Positions 11,824 through 24,616 of a stretch of 64,000 bases of DNA are shown piece by piece. Both the position numbers and the translations under genes were made by a program. Origin of the DNA: Liolophura sinensis (lineage: Eukaryota > Mollusca > Polyplacophora > Chitonida > Chitonidae); the NCBI RefSeq assembly GCF_032854445.1, contig NC_088300.1, positions 44,013,682 through 44,077,681 on the forward strand, given 5' to 3'. The stretch's first letter is position 1, and every line of letters starts with the position of its first letter. The notes below the pieces were generated by a model. The model worked only from the letters and a program-made list of their open reading frames with translations, had not been told where the DNA came from and made no database searches.

Positions 11824-12296
11824 TTAAAGGAAAAGACCTCTGAAAATCGAAGTAGGTATCACTAAGTAGATCACTTAAAACTGTGCAAAAATATACTTTA
11901 ATTTTTTTTTTTTTTTAAATTTTTGTGAAGAGTTAGATGTGCGCAAACAATTGAAGTCTGAAGTGAATACTATCAGAGGTTGGAAACTCTGACGTCACAG
12001 GAACTTTACCCCACTCTAATCACGAGCACAGAACGTTGGAATAACTCTTTTTACGTATGAGCAACACATTACTGAAATAATGTTCCCAAAAATTCCTTCT
12101 TCTGGTGAACATCAGGAGAAAAACGTGATGTGACGTCAGAGTTCCTAGATACCGTCAGTATGGCTCATAAAGCCCACCATAGTATTCAAATATTTGGATG
12201 CCTTTCAACACTCTTAAAAAATCTAAAAAAAAAACCAAAAAAAAAAAAAAACACAAATGAAATCATTTTTACACATACTTTTCAGTTGTTTATATG
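11824..12296 (+). repeat. Dispersed repeat C, long copy
   Basis: Its last 180 bp ('cctagataccgtcagtatgg', 'gcctttcaacactc', then A-rich) recur at about 22625-22810 with roughly 85 percent identity by eye. The left edge TTAAAGG resembles the TTAA-ended elements at 2399 and 21468, but no matching right end is visible before the SINE fragment at 12297. Confidence 0.6.
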
Positions 12297-12391
12297 CTCG
12301 GCTTCCTCCCACCTAAATGCCGGCCTCCTTCGTATAAGTGAAATATTCTTGAGCACGGCATAAAACATCAGTCAAACAAACAAACAAATAT
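12297..12391 (+). repeat. SINE family B, 3' fragment
   Basis: Tail of SINE B ('cttcctcccacc', 'cgtataagtgaaatattctt') ending in (CAAA)n, abutting dispersed repeat C. Confidence 0.85.
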
Positions 12392-13478
12392 TTGGGAAAA
12401 CGTATGTTTCAGCACGAGAAGTAGTATTTTATTGCCTTTATTTGCTATTAAAATGCACTCTTTCAGGGAAATTTTAGTGCAAATACAATATTAAGTCAGA
12501 TAAGGTAGGGCAAATATCGATGAGCAAGAGGTAGTAATTAATTAATTACGTCACAGATCATTTTCTCCTGATAACACGAAAGACCAAATATGTATAGAAC
12601 TCCCTTTTACCTTTCTATGAACTACTTCATGTATGCTACAAATGTTACTACAAATTTTAACCACTTATATTACATACCAGAACTCATTTTGACTTCCTGA
12701 ACAATTGTCAACATTTAGGTCAATGTTGACATAATAATTTATCATAATATGATACAGAATGTATTTACATTTCAATATTTTTCAAATTCATATTCAGTAA
12801 CTGATTAATCACACTATGTGGGAATACATAAACAATAATTAATTTACACCTTAAATATTCACAGAGCTAAGCACAAGCTGACTGTACCTTGCCTTACCAC
12901 TTGCACCTTCAGCAAATCCATAACACAGTCTTTTACACAACATCCAACAGGGTACTAAGGTATAGAAATGCACACACTCACTGCACTGTTGAAGGTACCA
13001 GTAGTACTTAATATCAAAGTACTCTGGATACAGATTATGAAGATAAAACAAACCTCTGTGAGTATTTTACACCTATATATGTTAGCTAGACCTATCAACA
13101 ACAACTGAGTTATTTACAATATCATATGCCAAGTAATCAGATAGCTAAAACTGAGCTCAAACTGCCTGCAGTTTTCACAAAATTACCAGGAAATGTAAAT
13201 TCCTATCAGGTATATGTATGCCTACCAGGTGAGTTTGTATACGACATATACGAAATAAAACGTATGTGACAAACAGTGAGATAAAACGAGAAAAAAGGAT
13301 AAATAGTAAAATATATACATCTATGTAGATGAGACACATCTCCTGTCTGTTCATTCAAGACAAAGTCTAAATTTCAGCAGGCATACATCAATGCTGAAAT
13401 TATTCACACATGTAGCTCAATTGTTTATTCCCCTGATAATGCGACACAACATTCACACACTCTCATACCTATACATAC
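12392..13478. other. Non-coding, downstream of UVSSA
   Basis: Intergenic or distal 3' UTR of UVSSA. A possible minus-strand polyadenylation signal (AATAAA read on minus) is at 13424-13429. No gene recognised. Confidence 0.5.
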
Positions 13479-13490
13479 AAAAGTGGTTGA

Positions 13491-13857
13491 GTGAGTGAGT
13501 GAGTGCTTGGGGTTTAACGTCGTACTCAACAATTTTTCAGTCATATGACGATGAAGGAATCATTAGGGTGCATGCACGTGTAATGTGCCTCCTTGTTGCA
13601 GGACGGATTTCCACCGCTCTTTTATTTAGTGCTGCATCACTGAGACGACTTACCGAAGGCAAGTAAGCAGCCCCGCCCGAGCCATTATACTGATACGGGT
13701 CAACCAGTCGTTGCACTATCCCCTTCATGCTGAACGCCAAGCGAGGAAGTTACAACTTCCTCTTTTAAAGTCTTAGGTGTGACTCGACCAAGGATTGATC
13801 CTGGATCTACCGGTCCCGAAGCGGACGTTCTACCAACTGTGCTATCCGGGCCGGTCT
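13491..13857 (-). repeat. SINE family A, full-length reference copy
   Basis: Complete 367-bp copy, reverse-oriented: (TGAG)n tail, 'gcttggggtttaacg', a core with 'gagccattatactgat', and a tRNA-like head ending 'gctatccgggccgg'. The head contains a B-box-like 'ggattgatcctgg' read in reverse. A 12-bp target-site duplication AAAAGTGGTTGA flanks it (13479-13490 and 13858-13869), so it arrived by LINE-type retroposition. It begins 28 bp downstream of the UVSSA stop codon. Confidence 0.93.
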
Positions 13858-13896
13858 AAAAGTGGTTGAAGATGGTGTTAAGTTGATGACTTGAGG

Positions 13897-16800
13897 TCAA
13901 GATGGCAAAGAGTAATGGAACTGGTTAGCAAATTTGTCTCGGTGTCTCTTGTGGTCAAAGTTGTCCAGTGCTGTAGCAACCCGCTTTAATGCCCTCCTGA
14001 AAATATCCACGCACGAGAGTGTTACAAATAGTTCAATAACGTATAGCTCTAATTAACTATTCCATAAATTCCACCTGATTACAAACACACATACAGATAT
14101 TTCCATTTAAATAATTAACTCAGCCACAGGTAATAACCACATGACGGTTAAATTGAAAAAAAGGTTGGTAAATTTTTCGAATACATGAAGTGGCTGTGAA
14201 GTGAATAAAAAAAGAGGACTGACAGAACAGCTTACTTGTTGAAGACCTTTTTCTCCAAGCGGTTGCGCACAGTGTTCTGTGCAGCCTTGATGTTTGTCAA
14301 GTTTGACCTTTTCCCCTTCCCTTTCCCTTTTCCCTTTCCCTTCCCTGAGCCTAGATCCAGACCAGTGGCAGCCTCAATGTCACGCTGAAGCTCCAAGTCT
14401 TCAGAGATGGGCATTTTCCCTGAAAAACAAAATATGTGAGTGCAATGTTTACATATTTGACATAAAAATCCATGTACTTGACATATGACTAACAATTGAA
14501 CAAAATATTTAGGAAGCAGCTTGGTAAGTACTTCACAAAGGCAAAGTGTGAAAGTATACATGCAATATTTTGATTTAGATAAATGCAATATTTTGATTTA
14601 GATGTATGTATTCTGTCCCGACATGAAATGATGTAGATTTGGAATGTTCCAACGACAGCTTGAACAATTCTTTTTCCCGGAGAAAGAAAGGAAAACAGTG
14701 TAGCCATCACTTCAGCTTTTGTCTAGAATGTCCTATGATACTAACATCACCTATTAACCTGGCTATAGGTACCCAGGCCACAGAGGTCCAGGCTATGAGG
14801 TGTGGCCAGTGTGAACTGACTTACCTTTCCCTTTGGCAGCCTGCTCTCGCTGAGCCAAATTAATTTCCTCTTGTAGATCAGCAGGAATTCCCAGCTCATC
14901 CCGGGCAATGATTTTACCATGGAACGGACACTGCAAATAAAAACACAACCGTCATGTAGACATATAGTGCCAAGTCTTGATCATGAAATGACATCCATCT
15001 TCCTAAACAACTCATCTCACTGGAGTTTGCCAGCCCTCTATAAAGGGAAGAAAATCCTGTATCTCATGTAAGAACATTGCCTTCTACCTAGCTGAATAGC
15101 CATTATCAATTCTGATCATCCATGATCACTTGTATAGATGGAATCACTGGTATTGTTTTTCAAATATAAGAGGGAACTGTAGATTCATGAGTTTGTATTT
15201 GCAAACTCTTGCTGGTGAATTCCAATGGAAACAAAACTGGACTGTCCACGCATGAGCCTTAACATACTATATTTGACCTAAAAATTGGCCAAATAGTGCA
15301 ATTTTAGAGGCAAACAGTCCTAAAATAATACTTTAGGGGCTGAAACTTAGTTTTTACACATATAACATCATCCTACCTTAAAAACACTCAGGATCAGCAG
15401 AACTGTCAGAAATGGATGAAATTTTAGTGGCAGTTGAAACATAATTTTACACACAGCACAACCTCCTTTCATATCACACTTTTGTGAATGAACTTCCATC
15501 AGATTTATTTCTCATGGACACCAAATTGTCTTACCTTCACTCTGTCCATGCGTTCACACAGCCTCCCGTTAGGTAACGGAGCTCGACACTTCCATTTGAC
15601 AGGGATAAACTGACCAGTAAACTCCATTGTTCTGCTCTTCAAGGCAGCTAAACTACCCTGAAATTCAAGAATTATAATCTCAAAAGATTTTATTAGTTAC
15701 ATGGTGACTCAAATAGCAAATACATGCTATAACGAATAAAACAAATTTATCCTGCAAAGACCCATCAAGTAGGTGCAGAAGACCGACCGCTTCAGCGATG
15801 TGGCCATTGTACATGTATTTACAACCAAAGGGAGATAACCTACTCAGCACACACATTTGATGTCTGCTGGATTCAAGGATATATCTGTATCCCACTTGAC
15901 TGCTGTTGTCCAATGAAAAACGTAGTATTTTGTCTGATGCGGGATAGTCTCTCATATCCCTCACTTCATTCAGCATGCATGTACACCATATAACTGGATT
16001 ATAGACCTAAAGCCTTATTCTTCAACACAATTTATTTATTTGACTGTGGGTTATTGTTATATTCCAGGATCTTTCTAATAATAGGATACAGTATCTTAGT
16101 CACCTGACTTTAAGCTCCAGTAACAGTAGCTGGATTCCGGTGTGTAGCTAATACACTTAGACTTAAGCGACGCATTACCCAATTTACCCAGCAAGGGCCT
16201 CCCACTGCATTAACTTTACTGTAAAATAATACTTATAGTGTATATTATCTTGTGGCTTACTGAGGTCAGCCTTTCATCATTGTCAACAGGCGTCCACCAT
16301 CGATGAAGAGACATATTCCTGAAAAAAATCAACAATAAATATGACAATTTTTGTCCTGTTTTATTAAAAAGGGAGACATGGGGACCAGAAGTACATGGGG
16401 ATTATCAAGACAATTGTCTGTAGCTAAAATAAGTCTAAAGTCTACATCATTAGTGCATAAATTCCAAGTTTTCTAAAATCTTCATTACACCATTCCCACA
16501 CAAAAGAAGACTTACTTGAGAACAAGTGGACCCTCAGCATTTGGATTTTCCCAGCTTTCCAGATCAAATCCAAAAGGTAAAACTGGTGCTTTCTCCATTA
16601 ACTTGCCCTTTCTAGCCACATCACCAGATTTATCTCCCCTTGAACCCTCTTTTGAGTTTGAGTCCGATTTCACCATTCTGAAAACAACATACATCTGTTT
16701 AAAAGAGTGGCTTTTACATGAAACCCTTGCACTTATCACTTGTTAATGATGAAATAACTTAAAGTACAAGCTGACAAAAACAAAAATGGATAAAAGTTGT

Positions 16801-19800
16801 ACTATAAAGATAAAGCAATTCCTTTTGACCCCAAGTTCTGTGCACCCATTCTCAATGGTAATCTTCATTCTTCACTTTCTCATATGACAGAAGACTTAAA
16901 CAGATTCTTCTATTATGGGAGTTCCGCTTGGTGGTGCTCGCGCATGTAACAGAAGTTGGGGGAGTAGCATAGTGGTCCACAGGCCTAGCATACATGAAAG
17001 TTGGTCAAAGCCAGATATTAGTTCATTTAGATCACACACTAAGCACTAATCATTATTAAATCTACGTGCTATTCGTCCAACTTTCTGCGTGCGCACAAGC
17101 GACACCAAGCAAATTCCCACCAAGAGGAGCCTGCTTGGGCCCTATAAATTCCCAATGAGTTGTCGAAATACCCTGTTTCACAGTTTACCTGCCAAGAGCT
17201 TCCCTGGCAACACTCTGGTGCATCTTGGCGATGTTAGCAGCAAATGTTGTGGGATCCTTGATGTCTTCTTTAGAGTGGGTGATGTGCTTAATGTTCCAGT
17301 CCCTAGGAGTTTGCTTCAGCATAGAGGGATTACTGGAGGTGGAGGGCAGGGGGTCCAGTCCTGTGGGGAGATACACAGACAAGAGAATGGAGTTATTCAT
17401 GTAACATTTAAAAATGCCAGACTAAAAAAGGAAAATAGTATCTTTGCTATATTACGCTTTGGATAGAGTAATTTGAGAAGTTTTTGTTAGTTTGCTTTCT
17501 GCGGGTCTGATGACACTTGCAGTATAATTCCAGGCATATCAGGAGGGCACCCTTTTATGTTGCAGGAAAGAAGTTTCACCAGAACTGACACCAAACATGA
17601 CACCATACAGTATACAGATACAGGGTGGGCTAGTATGTTTTCATGTTATGGCTCATGTTATAAGAGCCGAAGAAAAGCTTTTGGGATTTTTTTTTTTCTT
17701 TCTTATTTTATCAGTACACACAATGTCAATGCTGACTGAAAATTACCACACACAGTATTTACAAGCTTTAGATCACTTCATATCTCAGAATTTATGGCTT
17801 TAGGTCTTGCCACACGTGTGTGCACACTGTAAATCTCCAACCTTTTCAACCTCTAACACACCTCTTTCAGTGGAATTTATGCACACAATTATTATGAATA
17901 CCACGCTAAAAATGGTTCACTTGAGTCACTAATTATTTCTCCACACTCCACAGTTCTCTAAGAATGTTTCAAAACACGGATCGGAGAAACCGCTGAAAAG
18001 ATCGAAGAATTAGGTTGTATATACTGACCGTACTCTTTCCTGAGGTGAGGGGGGATAACTGGCTCAAAACCCTCCTTGTCCAGGACCTCCTCCATGTCCT
18101 CCTCATCTGCAAACACATATACATTCCCCTTACAACATTTATCAACCCAATGACTGATTTATTCAAAGTTGTTTAAGAATATTTTCATCTGCATGGTGAC
18201 AGTAAGTTTTATGAGTGGAGAAATGCTTTTGGGTGGTAGCTTAAACCACTAACCTCTGGCAACTTAATGGTAAACTTTCCCACATGTACTAAACAGACTT
18301 GCAGGAGTTCCATACTGGTGGAAGACAGGTGGTCTTAAATGTATGACTGCACACATGGCCCTATGAGAGCTATCAAACCCCTATTTTCACAAATCCCCAT
18401 ACAAACATGAAAGTGAACAAAAGACAGATCAATCCTTTCAGGAGGCTGGCATCAGGTATAGCCATCATCATCCAATGTGTACCCCCTTTCTCTCTGATTT
18501 CTAATTGATGTAACCATGGACATACAAACAGTTTTAATATACCTCCATGCTGACATTATAGTGACTTGGGTGCACATGTACCCTGACTTTACCTGAATCT
18601 GCGGGGCCAGTCATGTGATCAAAACTCTGAATGCCGAGAGCTTGCTTCACAGTGAGGTCGGAAAACTTGAGTTTGGCCGACTCTAACTGCATTTTCAGAT
18701 CTATAGTACCTTTGAGTTCATCTTCTGGGACTCCAGCCTTAGACATCACCTACAGTGTACAAGAGTTCGTTCAAACCATGTTTAATAAGTGCATATTGTC
18801 TTGTACTTTAAAGGACAAACCTCCAAACTTAAGGCTACTGACAAGGCAATAAGAAATAATGGTCATTCCAGACCATATGGCAAAATGCATAACGTACAAT
18901 AAAACCTGAGCATACAAGTGAACCAATACACGTGTGTCTAATTTGAGTGACTAAAAATGCTTACAGTTTTAATTATAAAGAGAAAATTGTGGTGTCATCA
19001 CTGCAGAACACCCACAAATACACAAGGCCTGGTGGTTACAAATCTATATGAAGATTTAAGCACTGTATTTACTGCACACTAAGTTTCCATCTGTTGTGTA
19101 TTAGGATGAAACTGGCATTTGAGCAAAAACTCAATTAGCACAAGTCAATCAAATCTTTGCTATTTATATTTTGGTACAGCCTAAATAATTACATTCCACA
19201 AAATATCAACCTCGTCTATGCAGGTGTTACCTTTAAAAATATATGTATCTGCAACTGTAATAGGCTGATAATTTTATCACTTGGTAACTCTTCTTTCGCA
19301 CAGTAATATACTGTCTGGAAAACTACCATGTTTGGTTTAGAGGCATGTGTAGTATATGTTGTGGTGTCGAGGTCACTATCACGGTCAACCTGTGGCTCTA
19401 CTTTAATAACTGTTCCACTGTGATTTTGACTGGCACAGTGCTTTTTTATTATGGAAAGCTGAACATCTGTGGACCTTTCAGCTAAGATCTCTAACCATGG
19501 GTACGATTTCCTCCAGCTCTCCTTAGTCCCCTGCATGACTTTAACATCTCCTGTCAACGCCTACCAGTTTGACGTGAAGCTGTGTTGACAGATGTGTTGA
19601 TAGTGCCATTCAAAATGTCCTTTTTTATAGCCTCTCAGCTGCTCTCTCTTTGACTAATCAATGTGATAATTTTGCACTCCCGGACCGGCTGACAGATCGC
19701 TGCCTACACTGATAGTGACAACCTTGCACTGAAAACAGACCAGCAATAAAGCCTACCTGGTCCGTGCAAGGAAAATGATACTCGGAAACATGGGACGTGG

Positions 19801-22800
19801 GGTTAAACTGCACCGTAAACAGCTGATTGTAACTTAACAAAAAGTCTACAAAATCTGTCCATACAAGGGCAGTTTCAAATTTAACTCTAAAGTTTGAGAT
19901 ATTTACTTCAATGCTTAAAACGATCACCGCTGAAATCTCCATACATGCGAGAGTTTGTTACCTGCATGGTAACAATAAGGTAGAAAATGAAACTCACTTT
20001 TTATTTTAAAAGCATACTGACCAATTTTTTAAGCATATGTATGCCTGTATGCACCTTGTCTGGAGCAGTGCCCCATACCACTGAAGACGTACAAAGCACG
20101 AATCTAGCAGCTTTCAGTTAGCATTTATTTATTTATTTAATTGCTGCTTAACCCTACACTAAAGAATTTTTCACTTATGCGATGATATTCAGCTATGCAC
20201 ACCATGTGAGTGGAAGACAAGTGGTCAACGAACGTCAGACTACGAAAAAGGCAGCATCACCATTATCAATCGCTTATTGTTACCAAGGCCTGCAAATCCC
20301 TACATTAAAACATTAAATGAATAAATATTCTGGTAGGTTACTATTATAATTATCTCTCGTGAGATGTCTCAATGCCTAACTAAACAAAGTAAATGTCCAA
20401 AGCCCTAGGAGGTGGCAAGGAAAGACATACATTTCACTCCTCCTAATAACGTAAGTGAACCACACATGTGACATGCTGTTAAAGAGCTCACCGTTAGACA
20501 CTTGACAACAGTAGGCAGGTACTTTGTGGTGATTAGCCGATTCTGATCCCGCAGATTGTTGAGAATGTCTGTGTTATCTTCATCTTCATTCAGAGTTATC
20601 CCATTCGAGTTTAAATTAATACTGATATTATAGCTGCGAGTTCCCAATCCACTCTCACGTATGACATCTGTTGACCCAGCCTCTTGACCCTCCTGGACCT
20701 CCTCCTCTAGAGCCTCAATGTTCTCGCTAGCATCAGGCTCAGTTACTGCACTAGACAGTTCACAGGCACTTGGTGATGACTGTAACTCACTTTCAAATTT
20801 TAGTTTGAGATCTTCTGAACATGTTGATGGTGTTAAAATCGATGTTGTAGTTGTGTTCACTCTTGTACCAGCATCGCCCAATTCTGCTGAGGTCATTGTC
20901 TTTGAATTTTCAGTATCAGTTTTCCTGGTCACATTACTGATCAAATCAATGTCTTTAGATGTATCTTCCCCTAGTTTAAACTCTTCCAGATGAGGTAACA
21001 AGAGTTTAAAGCAACTGTTGACTTCAGTTAAACTCTGATCCACTTCGTCTTTAATATCTAAAGGAAATAAAAAACATACAATGTAAAACTACTACAAGGG
21101 AAAACAGATAATGTTTATATTTAGAGAAAGTAAAACATAATTTACTAAAATAATTCAATTATTATAACAGAACTGAAGGTTTTTATCTTTATCAAAAGCA
21201 AAAAATATTATGCTTTCACTACAAAGAATCATTCCATGAAAGATGTACTTTACCATCAAGTTCTTTTCGAGCTTTGTCAAGTTTTGCATTGAGCATTATG
21301 CGTCTTCTCTCCTCTTGTTCATTGACTCTTCGTCGCTGGGCCACACTCCGAGCCTCGATGTTGTTGAAATCAATCTGTAAACATGTCACGAAAACTATGA
21401 CTGAAACACTAGCATGCACCATGTAGGCAAATTGTTGATCAAAAACCAGCATAAACAGCATGATTAGTTTAAAGGAGAAGAAAACTTTAAAAAATGACAC
21501 TATAGGCTGAAAAGAGCACATTTCTTTCTATCTGGTGGTGCCTGCTGCATAATTTTGCAATTTTTCCTCGCCATACACGTAAAGCCTGAATACGGCAAAG
21601 CTGGCATAAATCACTGAGTCCATCGCATCCTCCATCTTTAACACCCTGTAATTTATGCTGGGGGAGTGTTGCCTCTCAGCCAATGAGAGTGTTTAAAACT
21701 GCCGGCATGTAAACTCGGAACCTACACCCACCATTCCGGTTTCCGATCGTCAAGCGGAGAACTAACTGTACTGTTTGCTACCTTCTGGGAAGAAGAGTTC
21801 TACCGGAAATGTACAAACTGCACTTTCCGATGACAATTCTCTTCCTAAAACAGAAGACTTCAGGACTAGTTCTTAGGCAAAATGGAGTCACCCACAGCAG
21901 ATTTTGCTGCTGACTTCATTTATAATTTATCACCTCGAGGTACATATTAGAATTTTTTTTTATGGCATGTACCTGCAAGGAAATGCATATTCTTTTTAAT
22001 GGTATGTGACTGATATTTAAATTTTCTTCTCCTTTAAAGGTTTTCAAGAAAACTATTATAGGTACCTGTGTTTCCAACTACAGTACAGCCGGATCCTAAC
22101 CTTAAATCCTCCACCCATAATGGCCAGGTGGTTGACGTATCTTATGTGGGCCCTGTGCTGACAAATGGGCTGACCGTGAACAGATCAGCTGTCATCCAGC
22201 CATCATACGCAGATGATGGTCGGATCATGGTCTGATCATAGCGCCACGATTGGTGTATGATTTGCCGATGCGCCAGAAAACGGCACCTTACAGTGAGAAT
22301 TATCTGATTACTATATGCTCATCATACTCGGATCATCCACGCATGATCCACACATGATTGTACTGCAGCTAGTTCTAGCTTAAGCTTGTACTAGCTTATT
22401 ACATGCTTGCATAACTGTAACAACCTTTTCTGGTATGGAAATGTTGCAACTAGGATTTCCCCGGAAAGTTGTCCTACGGGATAATTTGAGATGGGGCAAA
22501 AATACTAAGGTCACCAAGTGAAAAGTATGTTTAACATGAATTAAGTCTCTTTAACTAACAGCTAAAGTCGAGCAAGAGGGGCACATAGGGATTACATTAC
22601 ACAGAGTCTTCCCAGTGTTTCTATATGCACTTATAAATTCCTTCCTTCTGGTGAATAGCAAGAAAAAAAAGACGATGTAACATCAGAGTTCCTAGATACT
22701 GTTAGTATGGCTCACAAAGCCCAGCACAGTGTTCAAATATTTGAATACCTTTCAACACTCTTTAAAAAAAATCTGAAAATATAAATGAAAATATTTTTAC

Positions 22801-24603
22801 GCATAGTTTTCATTTGTCTGTATGATGAACCTTACTTCATATTTTAGCTTTTTTTTTACTTTAAGCTTATCAGTGGCAATGGGTTTAATACAACACATAT
22901 TTGCTAGATAAATCTGGAAGTATTATAGCAATATGGAAGACTATGAGTACATTTTTGCAGTTCTTGAGAAAGTTATATCCCAGGTTAAGTTTCTTGTAGG
23001 CCTCTCCATATTTGTTCTTCCACTGCTGAATGGATTCTAGAGCTTTGGTGACCAGGATTCTGGCAGTAGCGTCTGGAGGAGGAAGTGGGCAGTCAGAACT
23101 GATACCTGTTGATAAAGATGTTATTCCACTTTAAAGACTAGACATCACCTTGCAGATCTGCTTCAACAAAATAAAACAATAACCACATAATTACACCAGA
23201 ACACCAATAAATCTAACTGCCATTGTATGACTGATTATTTATCAAATATGGTGCAGAACAACAATAAGAGAAATAGAACAAAATAAACACAATAGATAAT
23301 GCATTACATTCACTTTATCTGAAGCGTTTAAATGAGTGTAAGATGAAGATGAGAAAAGATAGCGTATTACTACAGACCTTGAAATCTTGACAATGTGAAC
23401 CTAATTCAGGCAATGAAACATGTGAGTACATGATGACACAGCTTCCTTACGATGACAGCAGTAACTTTTATCACATAGCTACAAAACTTGGTCCAGAAGG
23501 TTCTTCCACTTACGTAAACATTAAAGTAAATAGTGATCAGAATATAAAGAGTTATCATCACACCTACTCAAGTATCTGTCAACCCCCCACACCTAGGGGA
23601 AGAAAGAGGAACTGAATATACATCAGGTGACATTACCCAGTTAGTACAGGTGTTTTTTCACGTTATCACAGTTTTTCTGTTCCACTGAATTCGTTTGCAA
23701 GGTTGTTACCACTTTTAATACTGTAAACTCAGAGATGAGTGCTATTTAAAGATTTCAGTGGACATACTGAAAATGAAATCAGAACACTTACCAACAGCCA
23801 GCTCAAGGAAGGTTTGGAACTCCGAGACAACAAGTTCCCTGAACATGTGTGATCTGTTGAACAGTTCATCTATGATTTGGTAGGAGGAGAGCCTGATTTC
23901 TGCATGATCCTCGGCTAGTTGTGCCATCAGCAAACTATAGGCATGTGCCACGTAATCATCAGACTTTCTGTACAAAGACAACATAAATGGTTAGGGAAGA
24001 GCTTGTAATATGTGGCTTCAAAAATTTTCAGGTAAATACAATAACAGTATGAATGTGAATGATGCACTGATGTGCCTTTTGTTTTGTCTTCATCTCTTTT
24101 CTTTATAATAGAGAAGGAGCACCAATTAACAATATTCATTTATTTATTTGATTGAGTTTTATACAGTACTCAAGAATACTTCACTTATACAACGGCAACA
24201 AGCATTATGGTGACAGGAGACCAAGTTAAACCCATGAAAAACCCTCAACAATCTCCAGATTGCTGCCAGACCTTCCCACATATGACCAGAGAGGAAGCCT
24301 GTCTGTGTTCAAGAGTAAGATCAAACAAATAGGGATAATACCTTCTTACTTAATATGTGTAAACTACATCTTAAAGTAAATGTATGCGTACATATTATTA
24401 ACATGTTGATGTAAACTTTGGGTCACAAATATTACAACTGACACATGACAAATCCCTACTAACTTGCATATTTTCTTGAACTGTTTCATCCGATCCTGGT
24501 CCAGTGTGGACTGACCAGATGTTGTCAGCTCTTCCACCAAATCAGACATCTTCTTACACACTTCATGATCTAGACACAACGGGATGTTCACTTCACCTGC
24601 CAT
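13897..24603 (-). CDS. UVSSA: UV-stimulated scaffold protein A
   Basis: Fourteen coding exons, minus strand, in transcript order: 24603-24464, 23967-23792, 23105-22951, 21374-21254, 21057-20492, 18749-18593, 18106-18029, 17360-17189, 16677-16516, 16318-16261, 15657-15535, 14930-14825, 14419-14236, 13996-13897. All joins keep frame; the product is 765 aa (human 709). UVSSA brings TFIIH and USP7 to stalled RNA polymerase II in transcription-coupled repair. Residues 1 to about 160 form the VHS-like domain ([46 protein letters not shown]). An acidic region follows, with the TFIIH-docking segment near 439-450 ([12 protein letters not shown]). The UVSSA-type zinc finger is Cys619, Cys629, Cys637, His640 in the DUF2043 region. 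The C-terminus has [13 protein letters not shown], six Gly-Lys repeats and [13 protein letters not shown] context AAGGATGG is strong. A probable 5' UTR acceptor lies at 24617. Exon 3 of this list has an unusual GTACTC donor. Confidence 0.97.
18750..20491 (-). other. UVSSA intron 6 with unassigned ORFs
   Basis: This intron holds two minus-strand open frames, 19216-19557 and 19658-19942, of 113 and 94 codons. Neither is needed to join the flanking exons, which are both phase 0, and neither shows a recognised domain. The first contains [14 protein letters not shown] and a His/Cys-containing stretch, which is faintly like a decayed zinc-finger transposase. I treat both as intron sequence. Confidence 0.5.
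20125..20262 (-). repeat. SINE family B, diverged fragment
   Basis: Reversed tail and middle ('tttatttatttaattgctgc', 'cacttatgcgatgat', 'gtggaagacaagtggt') inside UVSSA intron 6. It is old, with many differences from the copy at 38224. Confidence 0.6.
21468..22037. mobile_element. TTTAAA-ended inverted-repeat element in UVSSA intron
   Basis: The left end TTTAAAGGAGAAGAAAACTT is mirrored at the right by the reverse complement of TTTAAAGGAGAAGAAAATTT. Length is about 570 bp, non-coding. The TTAA core at both ends again suggests a piggyBac-type target. It lies in the intron between the 22951 and 21374 exon edges of UVSSA. Confidence 0.8.
22625..22810 (+). repeat. Dispersed repeat C, second copy
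   Basis: Matches the 3' part of the repeat at 11824-12296 ('cttctggtgaa', 'cagagttcctagatac', 'gcctttcaacactc' with one change), followed by an A-rich run. It is located in the same UVSSA intron as the element at 21468. Confidence 0.7.
24137..24305 (-). repeat. SINE family B, 3' part
   Basis: Reversed copy from the A/T tail through 'acaagcattatggtga', 'ctccagattgctgcca' and 'gaccagagaggaagcc'. Inside the first coding intron of UVSSA. Confidence 0.8.
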
Positions 24604-24616
24604 CCTTAATGACTAA

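Noticed and set aside
11414-11827. 137-codon plus-strand frame
   Set aside because: No domain, low-complexity start, no splice or homology support; it ends at the border of dispersed repeat C.
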